Assembly: GCA_002337545.1 (NCBI GenBank)
Contig: DDGE01000022.1
Location: forward strand, 39,756-68,423
Reading direction: 5' to 3'
DNA from: Phycisphaerales bacterium UBA1910
Lineage (GTDB): Bacteria > Planctomycetota > Phycisphaerae > Phycisphaerales > UBA1924
Length of the DNA stretch: 28,668 nt
A model generated the notes under the pieces. That model ran no database searches. It was not told where the DNA came from and saw only the letters and a program-made list of their open reading frames with translations. Of this stretch, positions 6,791 through 17,110 are shown in pieces. Both the position numbers and the translations under genes were made by a program. Numbering within the stretch: the stretch's first letter is position 1; every line of letters begins with the position of its first letter.

Positions 6791-8509
6791 ATGAAGATCG
6801 CGATCGCCCAGCTCAACCCGACCGTCGGCAACCTCTCGTGCAACGCGAACGCGATCGTCTGGGCGATCGATGAAGCGCGCAAGCAGGGCGCTGATCTTGT
6901 GGTCTTCTCCGAGCTCGCGATCAGCGGATACCCGCCGAGGGATCTCTTGCATGTCGAGGGATTCGTGCGAGAGTGCGCCCAAACAGCCAAGATGATCGGT
7001 GAACTCCACACGAAGGACATCGCGATCGTGCTCGGCACGCCCCTCCCGATCGAGGTGAATGCGCAGGGGATGGACATCGACCCCGACACGCATCCGCACT
7101 TCGCGAACTCGCTCGTGGTCTACCAGAACAACGCCTTCGTGGGCTATTACGACAAGCGATTGCTCCCGACTTACGATGTCTTCGATGAGGATCGGTACTT
7201 TGTCGCGGGCGATCAGACCCGGGTCTTCGATATCAACGGCACCAAGATCGGGCTGGCGATCTGCGAGGATCTGTGGAAGGGACACGACGCAGGGTTTGCA
7301 GACCGGTACGCGGACGAGCCCGACCCGGTGCAACTCCTCGCTGATGCGGGCGCGGAGGTGATCATCGCACCCAGCGCGTCGCCGTATGCGTTGCACAAAG
7401 AACTCCGCCATCGCGAGATCCTGATCAAGCACGCGTTGGCACATCGGGTCCCCGTGGTGTCGATAAACCAAGTCGGCGCGAACGATGATCTGATCTTCGC
7501 GGGGCAGTCCTGCGTCGTTGATCGAGAGGGGCGGATCTGTGCACTCGCAAACGCGTTTGAAGAGCAGTTGCTCTTGGTTGATACGGATGCGATGGAGCCG
7601 ATCGATGCGCAGCCGATTGACGACGAGCGGATGATCGTGGATGCGTTGACACTCGGGGTTCGTGATTACCTGTCCAAGTGCGGGTTCGAGCGGGCGTGCA
7701 TCGGGCTCTCAGGCGGGATCGACTCGGCCCTCGTCGCGACCCTCGCGGTGCGGGCGCTCGGGAAGGACAAAGTTGTCGGTGCCTCGATGCCGGGCAAGTT
7801 CAGCTCCGAGGGGAGCAAGACCGACGCGTTCGATCTGGCGCGGAACCTGGGCATCGAGTGCGTGTCGATGCCCATCGATCCCGGGTTTGCGGGGCTGAGC
7901 GAAGTCTTGAACCCCGCGTTTTCCGAGCTCGGGCAGCGTACACTCGGGCAGCAGCTCCCCGATCTCACCCAGGAGAACCTGCAATCACGCATCCGGGGGA
8001 CCATGATGATGGCGCTCTCGAACCGGACGGGGGCGTTGGTCCTCACAACCGGGAACAAGAGCGAGATCGCCGTCGGGTACTGCACGCTCTACGGCGACAT
8101 GAACGGCGGGCTCGCGGTGATCGCGGACCTGCCCAAGACTATGGTGTTCCGCGTGTGCCGATACATCAACGAGCACTACGCGTCGCTCGGGTTTGATCGG
8201 GCGCCGATACCGGTAAACACGATCGAGAAGCCTCCGAGCGCGGAGCTCGCACCGGACCAGCTCGACTCGGACTCGCTCCCGGAATATGACCTCCTCGATC
8301 AGATCGTGCACCGGCACATCGAGCTGCACCAGAGCGCCTCGCGGATTATCGAGGAGACAGGGATCGATGCAGATGTGGTGCGCCGGTTCTGTTCATTGAT
8401 CGATCGCAACGAGTACAAGCGACAGCAGATGGCCGTCGGGCTGCGTGTCACGAGCAAGGCGTTCGGCGCGGGGCGCCGGATGCCCATCGCGCAGCGCTGG
8501 ACGCGTTAG
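6791..8509 (+). CDS. nadE: Glutamine-dependent NAD+ synthetase
   Basis: This enzyme makes NAD+ from nicotinic acid adenine dinucleotide, ATP and glutamine, the last step of NAD+ synthesis. The 572 residues show the two-domain layout. The N-terminal nitrilase-type glutaminase has its Glu-Lys-Cys triad at E41 (VFSELAISGYPPRDLL), K122 (YYDKRLLPTYDVFDEDRYF) and C158 (LAICEDLW). The C-terminal ATP-pyrophosphatase synthetase domain has the P-loop SGGIDSA at 307-313, and further down GTMMMALSNRTGALVLTTGN and KPPSAELAPDQ. The length is usual for the glutamine-dependent form. The start is the first ATG, with a -10-like TACGAT 6 nt upstream. The 3' end overlaps the convergent membrane-protein gene by 4 nt. 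Confidence 0.96.
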   Translation: MKIAIAQLNPTVGNLSCNANAIVWAIDEARKQGADLVVFSELAISGYPPRDLLHVEGFVRECAQTAKMIGELHTKDIAIVLGTPLPIEVNAQGMDIDPDTHPHFANSLVVYQNNAFVGYYDKRLLPTYDVFDEDRYFVAGDQTRVFDINGTKIGLAICEDLWKGHDAGFADRYADEPDPVQLLADAGAEVIIAPSASPYALHKELRHREILIKHALAHRVPVVSINQVGANDDLIFAGQSCVVDREGRICALANAFEEQLLLVDTDAMEPIDAQPIDDERMIVDALTLGVRDYLSKCGFERACIGLSGGIDSALVATLAVRALGKDKVVGASMPGKFSSEGSKTDAFDLARNLGIECVSMPIDPGFAGLSEVLNPAFSELGQRTLGQQLPDLTQENLQSRIRGTMMMALSNRTGALVLTTGNKSEIAVGYCTLYGDMNGGLAVIADLPKTMVFRVCRYINEHYASLGFDRAPIPVNTIEKPPSAELAPDQLDSDSLPEYDLLDQIVHRHIELHQSASRIIEETGIDADVVRRFCSLIDRNEYKRQQMAVGLRVTSKAFGAGRRMPIAQRWTR

Positions 8510-9330
8510 GTTGGACTCGGGAACCATCGGTCATCTGGTGCGATCGCGCTGCCGCACTCAGGGCATGTATCGCTCTCCAGCTGATAAAGCAGGTAGCCGC
8601 ACGAGCACCTTGGCTCCTCAACCACAATCTTCAGCTTGAGTCGGCAATGGTCACATCGGGCATCACGATTCGATCGGATTGTCTGGGCGTGATCGCACCG
8701 AGGGCAGGTCAACTCAACCTCGATAGACTCGCCAAGAATCCCCGGCTCGTCATCACCGGCCTTGGGACCGAAGATCGCGATCGCGCCCGTGGCGATGCTC
8801 GAGCCCGCGGCAATCACCAGGGCGATACCCAGCAAACGCACAACCGCGTCGTCCCAGCCATAGAACCCATAATTGAGCAACCCCACAATATGGATCGCTG
8901 CGGAGAATCCTGCGAAGATCAGTGCCGTGCGCTTGCACACAACACCCCATATCAGCGGTGTTTTGACCGGAACGATCAATAACCGGTGCGTAAAGACAAA
9001 TCCGACGATCAGCGAGATCGTCGCGGTATTGAAAACGCGTTCCTCCGTCTGCCCCCTGAAGGATTGCTCGAACCAGATCAGAAGAATAAAGACGGACATC
9101 GAGACCGCCATCGCACCAAACGCGATTCGGGTCGTCCATTTCATGTCCCGGCTGATCGCGACGATGATCATCCCAGCGAGCGAATAGAGCCCCACGAGCA
9201 CAATCGTGCCCATGAGCTCGCTGCTGACATACTTATCCGGGAGGATGATCGCAACGATCGCTGCGAGCATCGCGGCGGCGACAAACCCGAGGAATACCCA
9301 GAGCAAAACCTGCTTGTGTGTTCTGCGCAT
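8506..9330 (-). CDS. Polytopic membrane protein with a C-terminal double zinc ribbon, function unknown
   Basis: This protein has 274 residues. Six or seven hydrophobic spans fill residues 1 to about 200. A cytoplasmic-looking tail then carries two CxxC-type zinc ribbons: CPRCDHAQTIRSNRDARCDHC, and RCSCGYLLYQL followed by CPECGSAI. The second resembles the RCxxCGYxLxGLxxxxCPECG module often seen in planctomycete proteins. The ribbons probably bind Zn, and a nucleic-acid or protein contact is possible. The ATG at 9330 is preferred because the segment upstream of it lies within the upstream gene's spacer and is not hydrophobic. It follows the 238-residue gene with an 11-nt gap, so the two are probably one operon. 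I do not recognise a family. Confidence 0.7.
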   Translation of the reverse strand: MRRTHKQVLLWVFLGFVAAAMLAAIVAIILPDKYVSSELMGTIVLVGLYSLAGMIIVAISRDMKWTTRIAFGAMAVSMSVFILLIWFEQSFRGQTEERVFNTATISLIVGFVFTHRLLIVPVKTPLIWGVVCKRTALIFAGFSAAIHIVGLLNYGFYGWDDAVVRLLGIALVIAAGSSIATGAIAIFGPKAGDDEPGILGESIEVELTCPRCDHAQTIRSNRDARCDHCRLKLKIVVEEPRCSCGYLLYQLESDTCPECGSAIAPDDRWFPSPT

Positions 9331-9341
9331 CAACGCACCGA

Positions 9342-10058
9342 TCAGCTCGACCCTGCACGCATCCGATCGACGCCCTTGGGATACGGAAAACTCGGGAAGA
9401 CACCAGTGTCCGCGAAGTTCCACATCTGCGGCGACGGGTACACATCACCACGGTAACCCGCATCGTGCATCGTTCGAAGAACCGTCTCGAAGCTCGGCTC
9501 ATGCTGGTTGGAGTCGTCCACCACAAGTTTGTTGCTCGTTGCACCGAGGAACGACACCGAGCAGACCGGGCGGCGATCCGCGCGCCCTTGAAGCATTTTC
9601 GTGATCGTCCGGAATCCTCGGGCCATGTCCCCCACCGTGAAAAACTCACGCCCGTGAGGACGGAGCATCGCGAGGATCAGCACGGAATCCAGGTCATATT
9701 TCAGAATGTACGGCTCGCGATCGTTCGCGGCATGAACCTGCAGCGATTCCTGGAACATCTTCGCGTAGCTTGTGACCGAGTTTGCGGACCACTGCGAAGT
9801 GGTAAGGAGCGAGCAGATCTGTGCGATGACGCCATGCGAGTTATCCGCATCATTCACGCCACAGATGACGGCACGATAGCGACCATCGAGCACATCCGCG
9901 AGCAGGTCCTGCCCCCAGAGAATCCTGAGGCGTGAACCGGACTGGGGTGCCCCGTGATTTGCCTGCAGGAGTGAGACTCGATCGGGGAATGACTCAGCGT
10001 TGAGCAGATCGTCTGCTCCCTCGTCGTAGAGTTTGAAAGTGCGTTGTGTTGTGGACAT
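9342..10058 (-). CDS. Hypothetical protein, 238 residues
   Basis: I do not recognise this protein. It looks soluble, has no signal peptide or membrane span, and alternates hydrophobic strands with polar helices as an alpha/beta fold would. Examples are RILWGQDLLADVLDGRYRAVICGVND, YILKYDLDSVLILAMLRPHG and RPVCSVSFLGATSNKLVVDD. The C-terminus (MWNFADTGVFPSFPYPKGVDRM) is aromatic and proline-rich. The start is well supported: AAGGAGGG lies 5 nt before the ATG. It heads a two-gene unit with the zinc-ribbon membrane protein. The 5' end lies about 70 nt after the 5S rRNA terminator, so its promoter must sit between 10059 and about 10130 unless it depends on rRNA read-through. Confidence 0.72.
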   Translation of the reverse strand: MSTTQRTFKLYDEGADDLLNAESFPDRVSLLQANHGAPQSGSRLRILWGQDLLADVLDGRYRAVICGVNDADNSHGVIAQICSLLTTSQWSANSVTSYAKMFQESLQVHAANDREPYILKYDLDSVLILAMLRPHGREFFTVGDMARGFRTITKMLQGRADRRPVCSVSFLGATSNKLVVDDSNQHEPSFETVLRTMHDAGYRGDVYPSPQMWNFADTGVFPSFPYPKGVDRMRAGSS

Positions 10059-10062
10059 GTAT

Positions 10063-10070
10063 CCCTCCTT
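10063..10070 (-). promoter_or_regulatory. Strong Shine-Dalgarno sequence for the 238-residue gene
   Basis: AAGGAGGG on the minus strand, 4-5 nt before the ATG at 10058. It fixes the start and contrasts with the several genes here that have no leader at all. Confidence 0.75.
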
Positions 10071-10130
10071 GGGTATCTTCAGGATTGTATGTGGAGATTG
10101 GAGGGAGAGGGGAAGTGTGGAGTGATTTGC

Positions 10131-10170
10131 AAAAATGAAAACAGCCCCTCAAGGTTTACCTTAAGGGGCT
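10131..10170 (-). terminator. Rho-independent terminator of the rRNA operon
   Basis: On the minus strand a 12-bp stem (AGCCCCTTAAGG with CCTTGAGGGGCT, one G-U pair) and a TAAA loop are followed by GTTTTCATTTTT. It starts 5 nt after the end of 5S rRNA. Confidence 0.9.
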
Positions 10171-10175
10171 GAAGA

Positions 10176-10281
10176 GTTGGCGATAACCTACTTTCCCGCT
10201 GAACAGTATCATCGGCTAACTGGGCTTAACTGCTGTGTTCGAGATGGGAACAGGTGTGACCCCAGTTATATGGTCACCAAC
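10176..10281 (-). rRNA. rrf: 5S ribosomal RNA
   Basis: The minus strand from about 10281 to 10176 reads as a full 5S rRNA of about 106 nt. It contains the conserved block CCCATCTCGAACACAG, then the paired closing parts AGCGGGAAAGTAGG. The 5' GTTGGTGACC and 3' GTTATCGCCAAC ends pair to close helix I. It lies downstream of 23S in the same direction, as in bacterial operons, and ends directly before a terminator. Ends are accurate to within a few nucleotides. Confidence 0.95.
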
Positions 10282-10343
10282 AATCATGAAAGGTCTGATT
10301 TCTCAGGCCGACATGACTCTGACGGATGCGACGAGCGGAGACC

Positions 10344-10363
10344 TGTTTGATTTGCATCAAACA
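10344..10363 (-). other. Perfect GNRA-capped hairpin in the 23S-5S spacer
   Basis: TGTTTGAT and ATCAAACA form an 8-bp stem closed by a GCAA tetraloop in the spacer transcript. No tRNA is present in this spacer (10282-10429). The hairpin may be a processing or folding element of the rRNA precursor. Confidence 0.6.
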
Positions 10364-10429
10364 AGCCCGGCAAACTGATTAATCTCAGTGCGTAGAAATG
10401 ATGTTGACTCACTTCTGACCGTCCGCCTT

Positions 10430-10448
10430 TCGGCATCGGGTCGGAGTG

Positions 10449-10451
<3 letters not shown>
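10430..10451 (-). other. 3' arm of the 23S rRNA processing stem
   Basis: The minus-strand sequence GGTCACTCCGACCCGATGCC pairs with the segment at 13192-13213 over 22 positions with three mismatches or wobbles. This flanks the mature 23S ends, as in RNase III processing stems. Confidence 0.7.
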
Positions 10452-13191
<2,740 letters not shown>

Positions 13192-13197
<6 letters not shown>

Positions 13198-13213
13198 ACC
13201 GACCTGATGCCGA
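13192..13213 (-). other. 5' arm of the 23S rRNA processing stem
   Basis: The minus strand TCGGCATCAGGTCGGTGTGA is complementary to the 3' arm at 10430-10451. A further 7-nt match (TGATGTT here, AACATCA beyond the 3' arm) extends the pairing. Confidence 0.7.
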
Positions 13214-13490
13214 CCGAAATCGAACATCAACTCAGCGTGCCAATGACCTCCCTAACCTGCCGGCTAGGACGACCAACCCGCTCAACATCACCAGGCAAAG
13301 GGCAATGATTCACGGGCACCATTTCGACGCATTTTGAGATTACTCAGTTAGTATTTGCCGAACTCAGCCTCGATCTCAACCTCCTTTGAAGTTGAGCGAT
13401 CTGAGTTCCGCTCGTCGTCATCCACTTGTCAGAGAAGCTGATCATTCCCAGGCCAGCTGGTTCAGATCGGTTTCGCCTCCGTTGAGAGGC
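13214..13490 (-). other. Leader of the 23S-5S rRNA transcript
   Basis: About 280 nt lie between the candidate transcription start and mature 23S. I see no 16S sequence, tRNA or convincing gene in it. Two small inverted repeats are visible: 13375-13396 (CTCAAC and GTTGAG arms, 10-nt loop) and a 5-bp GCCTC/GAGGC hairpin near 13480-13495. I could not identify a clear boxA antitermination site. Confidence 0.5.
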
Positions 13491-13496
13491 GGGGGG

Positions 13497-13524
13497 ATGA
13501 TAGGCCACTCAAATCGCTCGTCAA
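13497..13524 (-). promoter_or_regulatory. Candidate promoter of the 23S-5S rRNA operon
   Basis: On the minus strand TTGACG, a 16-nt spacer and TATCAT form a near-consensus sigma-70 promoter. It points toward 23S and lies just after the terminator of the upstream operon. It is the best -35/-10 pair I found in the window. Confidence 0.6.
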
Positions 13525-13652
13525 ATTGCTTGATCAACAATTCAGGCTCTTCTCTCACAATTCTTTACGACGATCACACACCTCTTGCGCACACTGCGGG
13601 AGTTGCCCCACTTCTCCTCCCCCCAAACCCTCCCAATCACCTCTTCAGACCA

Positions 13653-13677
13653 TGAAAAAACCCCGCTGAGCGGGGTC
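13653..13677 (-). terminator. Rho-independent terminator of the pilM operon
   Basis: On the minus strand ACCCCGCT, a short loop and AGCGGGGT are followed by TTTTTTC. It begins about 44 nt after the stop of the last pil-type gene and separates that operon from the rRNA promoter. Confidence 0.88.
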
Positions 13678-13720
13678 TTGTCGATCTTGAAACACAACTG
13701 TGATGCTCGTGCAACGCAGA

Positions 13721-15685
13721 TCAGGGCTCTGAAGGCTCAAAGAGCTCCGCCGCGGGCGAGATGGCAGATTCCTGACCAGGGGCACGGATGGGCGATGAAC
13801 TCGCAGAAGATGCTGAATCAGATGCCTGGGCGTACGCGAGAGAGCTCTCATCGCCCTGCTCGGTCCGCACAATGATTTGCCCATCCGCATCTCGGAGCAC
13901 AACCTGGATGATCTGCGTCGATTCTCGACCAAGCCCACCCTCGGTCCGCTCCTGACCCGGGTAGATATCGAGCACAAATGCCCCGATCTCGATGCTCAGA
14001 CGGTTGGGCAGCTCAGAGACACCCTCTGGAAGTTGCGTGTCGGGCTCACCACTGTCTCGCGCTGCGACCACTTCTGCGGCTTGCTCGGCCGTGACCACCT
14101 GCGTGTCAAAGGCAAGCAAATCACCGGAAACACGAAGATCCGTCGAGAGCAGATCACCGGGCGATACATTCAGGGTCGATTTGCGATAATGCCCGTAGTA
14201 CACCTGGTACAGCTCGATCGTGGTCTTGTCCGGTGCGGTGGTCCCCGACGCCCCCTCGTTCGCTGATGTCACGAAGAAATACTTGCGATCGCCGGCGACG
14301 ACTGGCTCAGACCAATCCGACCAATCCCCTCTCGCGAATGGATCGCGAGCGAGCGCTTGCTGCTCAGGGTCATCCGGATTGATATCGGCTTGCTTGCGGA
14401 AGAGCGGGTTGTTCACAACGACACGGGTGCGATAGCGATAGGTTGCGCCGGGCTCGATACCCATGTCGTGCGCCCACAGCTCGATGGATTCCTCTTCTAG
14501 AACGGAACGAAGGTCAACGCGTGATGTCCTTACCCGTGTTGCGGGTGCATCATCTGAGTTGACGCCCAGCTCTTTGAGTTGCTCTTGAAGATCCTCGATC
14601 TCTTCTTCAACGCGATCGATCCGTTCGCGTGTTCGATCGTTGGTATTCGGGCTCCGGGGCGAGCGGGTGTCGTCGATCTTGCCAGGGCCGCGTCCGGGGT
14701 CCTGCGGCCGAGTCGGTCGCCCGGTGTTCCCCAGTCGTTCGAGTTCTTCGCGAGCCCGATCGAGCTTTCGCTGGAGCCGACGGATCTGATCCGCTTCGCT
14801 CGAGCCTGCCATCGCGATCCGTTCGCTCGGCGGGGTCCATAGAGGACCCGCGATTGTCGGTGGGAACGAGGGACGCTGGACTTCGCCAGCTTCTCGTGCG
14901 GCATCGCTGACCACCGTGACGAGTTCCTGAAGCCCCGATTCGGCATTGACTGCGTTGGTTGGGATCGGGGTGTGCGGCGGGGTCTGGATGGGTTCTGCGT
15001 TCCCCCACTCGCCGCCGGGGAGGAGACGCTGGCGTTCGACCTCAAAACCGAGCACCGCGATACCGGTCGAGGACCAGTAGATGCTGGGAATCGGGGTGCC
15101 GCCCCCTTCGCCGTTGAGTACGCCCTGAAGCTCGGTACCGCTGAACGATGCCTCGACCGTGATTGATGCAAAGTCGTAGGGCTGCTGAGCGGGGACATAG
15201 TCCGCGTACTCAGGCACCTCGAGCAGGGCATATGGATCAAGGGTTGCCCATTGCGATGCGGCAACGGGGGTTGAGGTTTGGGGGACCGCCAGGGCGACCA
15301 GCGGGCCATCGTTTACGCGACCAACGACGCTTGCGTCGGCGCCGGTTGCGGCGGCAATATCGACCCCTTCGCCGAGCGCGTTGGAAAGTGCAAGACGATC
15401 GGTGCCTGCGCTCTGAAACGCGTTGTCGTAGCGCTGAACGAGATCGACCGGCTGCACTTCCGGAAGCGATGGGCTGAGATCACTGATCTGGCTCTGGAGC
15501 TGATTCGCCTGCGACTCGAGCGCAGTGTACACCTGCGCGGGCGGGATCGATCGTCCGCCGTCCTCGATGTTGTTCGGGGTCGTCACGAACTGGAGCGCGA
15601 TGACGCCGAGCAGAATGAGGAAGACCACGCCGAGAACGATCTTCTCGATGTGCTGCTCGAATTGGTTGACGCCTTTGAGTTTCAT
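13721..15685 (-). CDS. Single-span membrane protein with coiled coil, third gene of the pilM operon, function unknown
   Basis: This protein has 654 residues. A short cytoplasmic N-terminus is followed by one membrane span (about 16-34, IVLGVVFLILLGVIALQFV), and the rest should be periplasmic. Around 300-385 is a charged coiled coil (IRRLQRKLDRAREELERL, then IDRVEEEIEDLQEQLKEL) broken by a Pro/Arg-rich linker. A C-terminal domain (from about YRYRTRVVVNNPLF) looks beta-rich. I do not recognise a family. Because it lies third behind a PilM-PilN-like protein and has PilO/PilP-like topology, a part in the inner-membrane platform of a type IV pilus or type II secretion-like machine is a fair guess. 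It is far larger than PilO or PilP (about 200 residues). The gap to the gene upstream is 60 nt, and a terminator follows. Confidence 0.7.
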   Translation of the reverse strand: MKLKGVNQFEQHIEKIVLGVVFLILLGVIALQFVTTPNNIEDGGRSIPPAQVYTALESQANQLQSQISDLSPSLPEVQPVDLVQRYDNAFQSAGTDRLALSNALGEGVDIAAATGADASVVGRVNDGPLVALAVPQTSTPVAASQWATLDPYALLEVPEYADYVPAQQPYDFASITVEASFSGTELQGVLNGEGGGTPIPSIYWSSTGIAVLGFEVERQRLLPGGEWGNAEPIQTPPHTPIPTNAVNAESGLQELVTVVSDAAREAGEVQRPSFPPTIAGPLWTPPSERIAMAGSSEADQIRRLQRKLDRAREELERLGNTGRPTRPQDPGRGPGKIDDTRSPRSPNTNDRTRERIDRVEEEIEDLQEQLKELGVNSDDAPATRVRTSRVDLRSVLEEESIELWAHDMGIEPGATYRYRTRVVVNNPLFRKQADINPDDPEQQALARDPFARGDWSDWSEPVVAGDRKYFFVTSANEGASGTTAPDKTTIELYQVYYGHYRKSTLNVSPGDLLSTDLRVSGDLLAFDTQVVTAEQAAEVVAARDSGEPDTQLPEGVSELPNRLSIEIGAFVLDIYPGQERTEGGLGRESTQIIQVVLRDADGQIIVRTEQGDESSLAYAQASDSASSASSSPIRAPGQESAISPAAELFEPSEP

Positions 15686-15745
15686 ATGGTGCTCGCTTTT
15701 TGCGTTTATCGAAATCGTGTACGCGTATCAATCAGCTCAGTAATC

Positions 15746-17110
15746 TCAGCCGCCTTCGTCAGGGTTCGAAACAGGAATCCCGAGGGCTTCCTTGACCGGG
15801 TCGGGCATGATCGGTGTGGTCCACGAGCGGAGCCAAACGGTCTCAACCTTGACACGGGCCCGCACGACATGGTCGGTCCCGTAGTAGAAGCCCTGCTCAA
15901 GATCGGCCCAGACATCAACCTCTTCAAGATCGACATCCGTGACAGTCATGAAGTTGACCTTGCTGAACGAATCGAGAAACTTCGGGAGGTCCTTGGAAGC
16001 GACTACCGCGGTCACCTCAACTTGGCGCAGATCGAAAGGCGAGTTCGCCGTTCCGCCTTCGCGCCCCGTGAAGCTGCCCTGCGTTGTGCTGATCGGATCA
16101 TCGCTCGAGTTTCCACGAGGAAAGCCCCTGCCGCTCACATCGTCATCGGTGCCGGATGCCCCGCTCGCGACATCCAGTGCAGAGACACGGATCAGCTCGA
16201 CGCGTTTCACCGGAGCATCTGGGACGGGCATCGCACCCGACGCCGCGTTCATGTTCGCTTTGGCGGCTGCGTCGAGAATATCCGAGATCACCCAGAAGTC
16301 CCAGAGCCATGTAAACGCGACGGATTCCGTCACCTGGCTCGGGGGCCAGTTCGTCGCGGGAACAATGGAGAATCCATCATTGCCGACGGTCGTGATCTCG
16401 CCCGTCACGCTGCCGTTCACAAACGCTCTTGGCGAGCAGTAGAAGGTCAGCGACTTTGCACGAGAGATGTACTCGTTCAGCCGGCGAGCCGTGAGCTTCT
16501 CCTGAATTTCGCTCTGCTGTTCCTGAGAAACCTGCCCCTGAGCGTTGGCGCTGCGGTATTCCTGCTCGAGCTGGTTCTTGTACTGATCGAGCATGGTCGC
16601 GAGGGCTGGCACGGACGGCGGTGCCCCGGCATTGATTCGCCTGAGCTTGCGCTGGTAAATCGAAGGGGTGTCGGGCGTTCCCGCGATGGCTTCGCTCATG
16701 GTTCGCCCGAGACGCTGACGCTCACGAGCGTTCGGTGCCTTGGGGAGCAGCCCAGGCACTATCTCGACATGATCGCCCTGGTTAAAGCTTGTGCCGCGTT
16801 CGACAACATCTTCAACCTGCGCGATTCGTGCCTGCTTCGCTTCCTCATAGAACGCGGTGACCGCGTCGTTGGGAGCGCGAGACTCTGAGATATCCTGCTC
16901 GCCCTCGAGCACGGCCGGGAGCGCGTAGTTCACCTTGCCGCTTGATGTAAGCGAGCGCTTCTCGGAGTCGTACGCGCCCTTCACCTTCTCGGAGACGCTC
17001 GCGTTCCACTTGCTCGAGAAAACATACCCGACGGGGAGCAACGCCAGGATCAGCACGATCGAGATCACGATGATCAGGTTGCCCTTGATGAATCCAAGCA
17101 CTTTGTTCAC
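15746..17110 (-). CDS. Single-span membrane protein, second gene of the pilM operon, function unknown
   Basis: This protein has 454 residues, with a membrane span at 11-31 (NLIIVISIVLILALLPVGYVF) and a large periplasmic part. The region just after the span (SSKWNASVSEKVKGAYDSEKRSL) is helical and polar. Near 205-215 the segment EQQSEIQEKLTARRL may form a short coil. The C-terminal 100 residues (VEVTAVVASKDLPKFLDSFSKVNFMTVTDVDLEEVD) look like a small alpha/beta module. That pattern, with a late ferredoxin-like module including KFLDSFSKVNFMTV, recalls PilO, but it is longer than PilO (about 200) and I cannot prove homology. The start overlaps the PilM-like stop by 4 nt, so the two are translationally coupled. 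Confidence 0.72.
   Translation of the reverse strand: MNKVLGFIKGNLIIVISIVLILALLPVGYVFSSKWNASVSEKVKGAYDSEKRSLTSSGKVNYALPAVLEGEQDISESRAPNDAVTAFYEEAKQARIAQVEDVVERGTSFNQGDHVEIVPGLLPKAPNARERQRLGRTMSEAIAGTPDTPSIYQRKLRRINAGAPPSVPALATMLDQYKNQLEQEYRSANAQGQVSQEQQSEIQEKLTARRLNEYISRAKSLTFYCSPRAFVNGSVTGEITTVGNDGFSIVPATNWPPSQVTESVAFTWLWDFWVISDILDAAAKANMNAASGAMPVPDAPVKRVELIRVSALDVASGASGTDDDVSGRGFPRGNSSDDPISTTQGSFTGREGGTANSPFDLRQVEVTAVVASKDLPKFLDSFSKVNFMTVTDVDLEEVDVWADLEQGFYYGTDHVVRARVKVETVWLRSWTTPIMPDPVKEALGIPVSNPDEGG

Noticed and set aside
13200..13720. A 16S rRNA fragment or tRNA before 23S
   Set aside because: No 16S landmarks and no cloverleaf with TTCGA-type T-arm was found; only a promoter, small repeats and a terminator are present.
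15278..16888. Long plus-strand open frame opposite the pilM-operon genes
   Set aside because: It runs antisense to two genes in a coherent operon. Its residue make-up (high Arg, His, Asp) is typical of a shadow frame.
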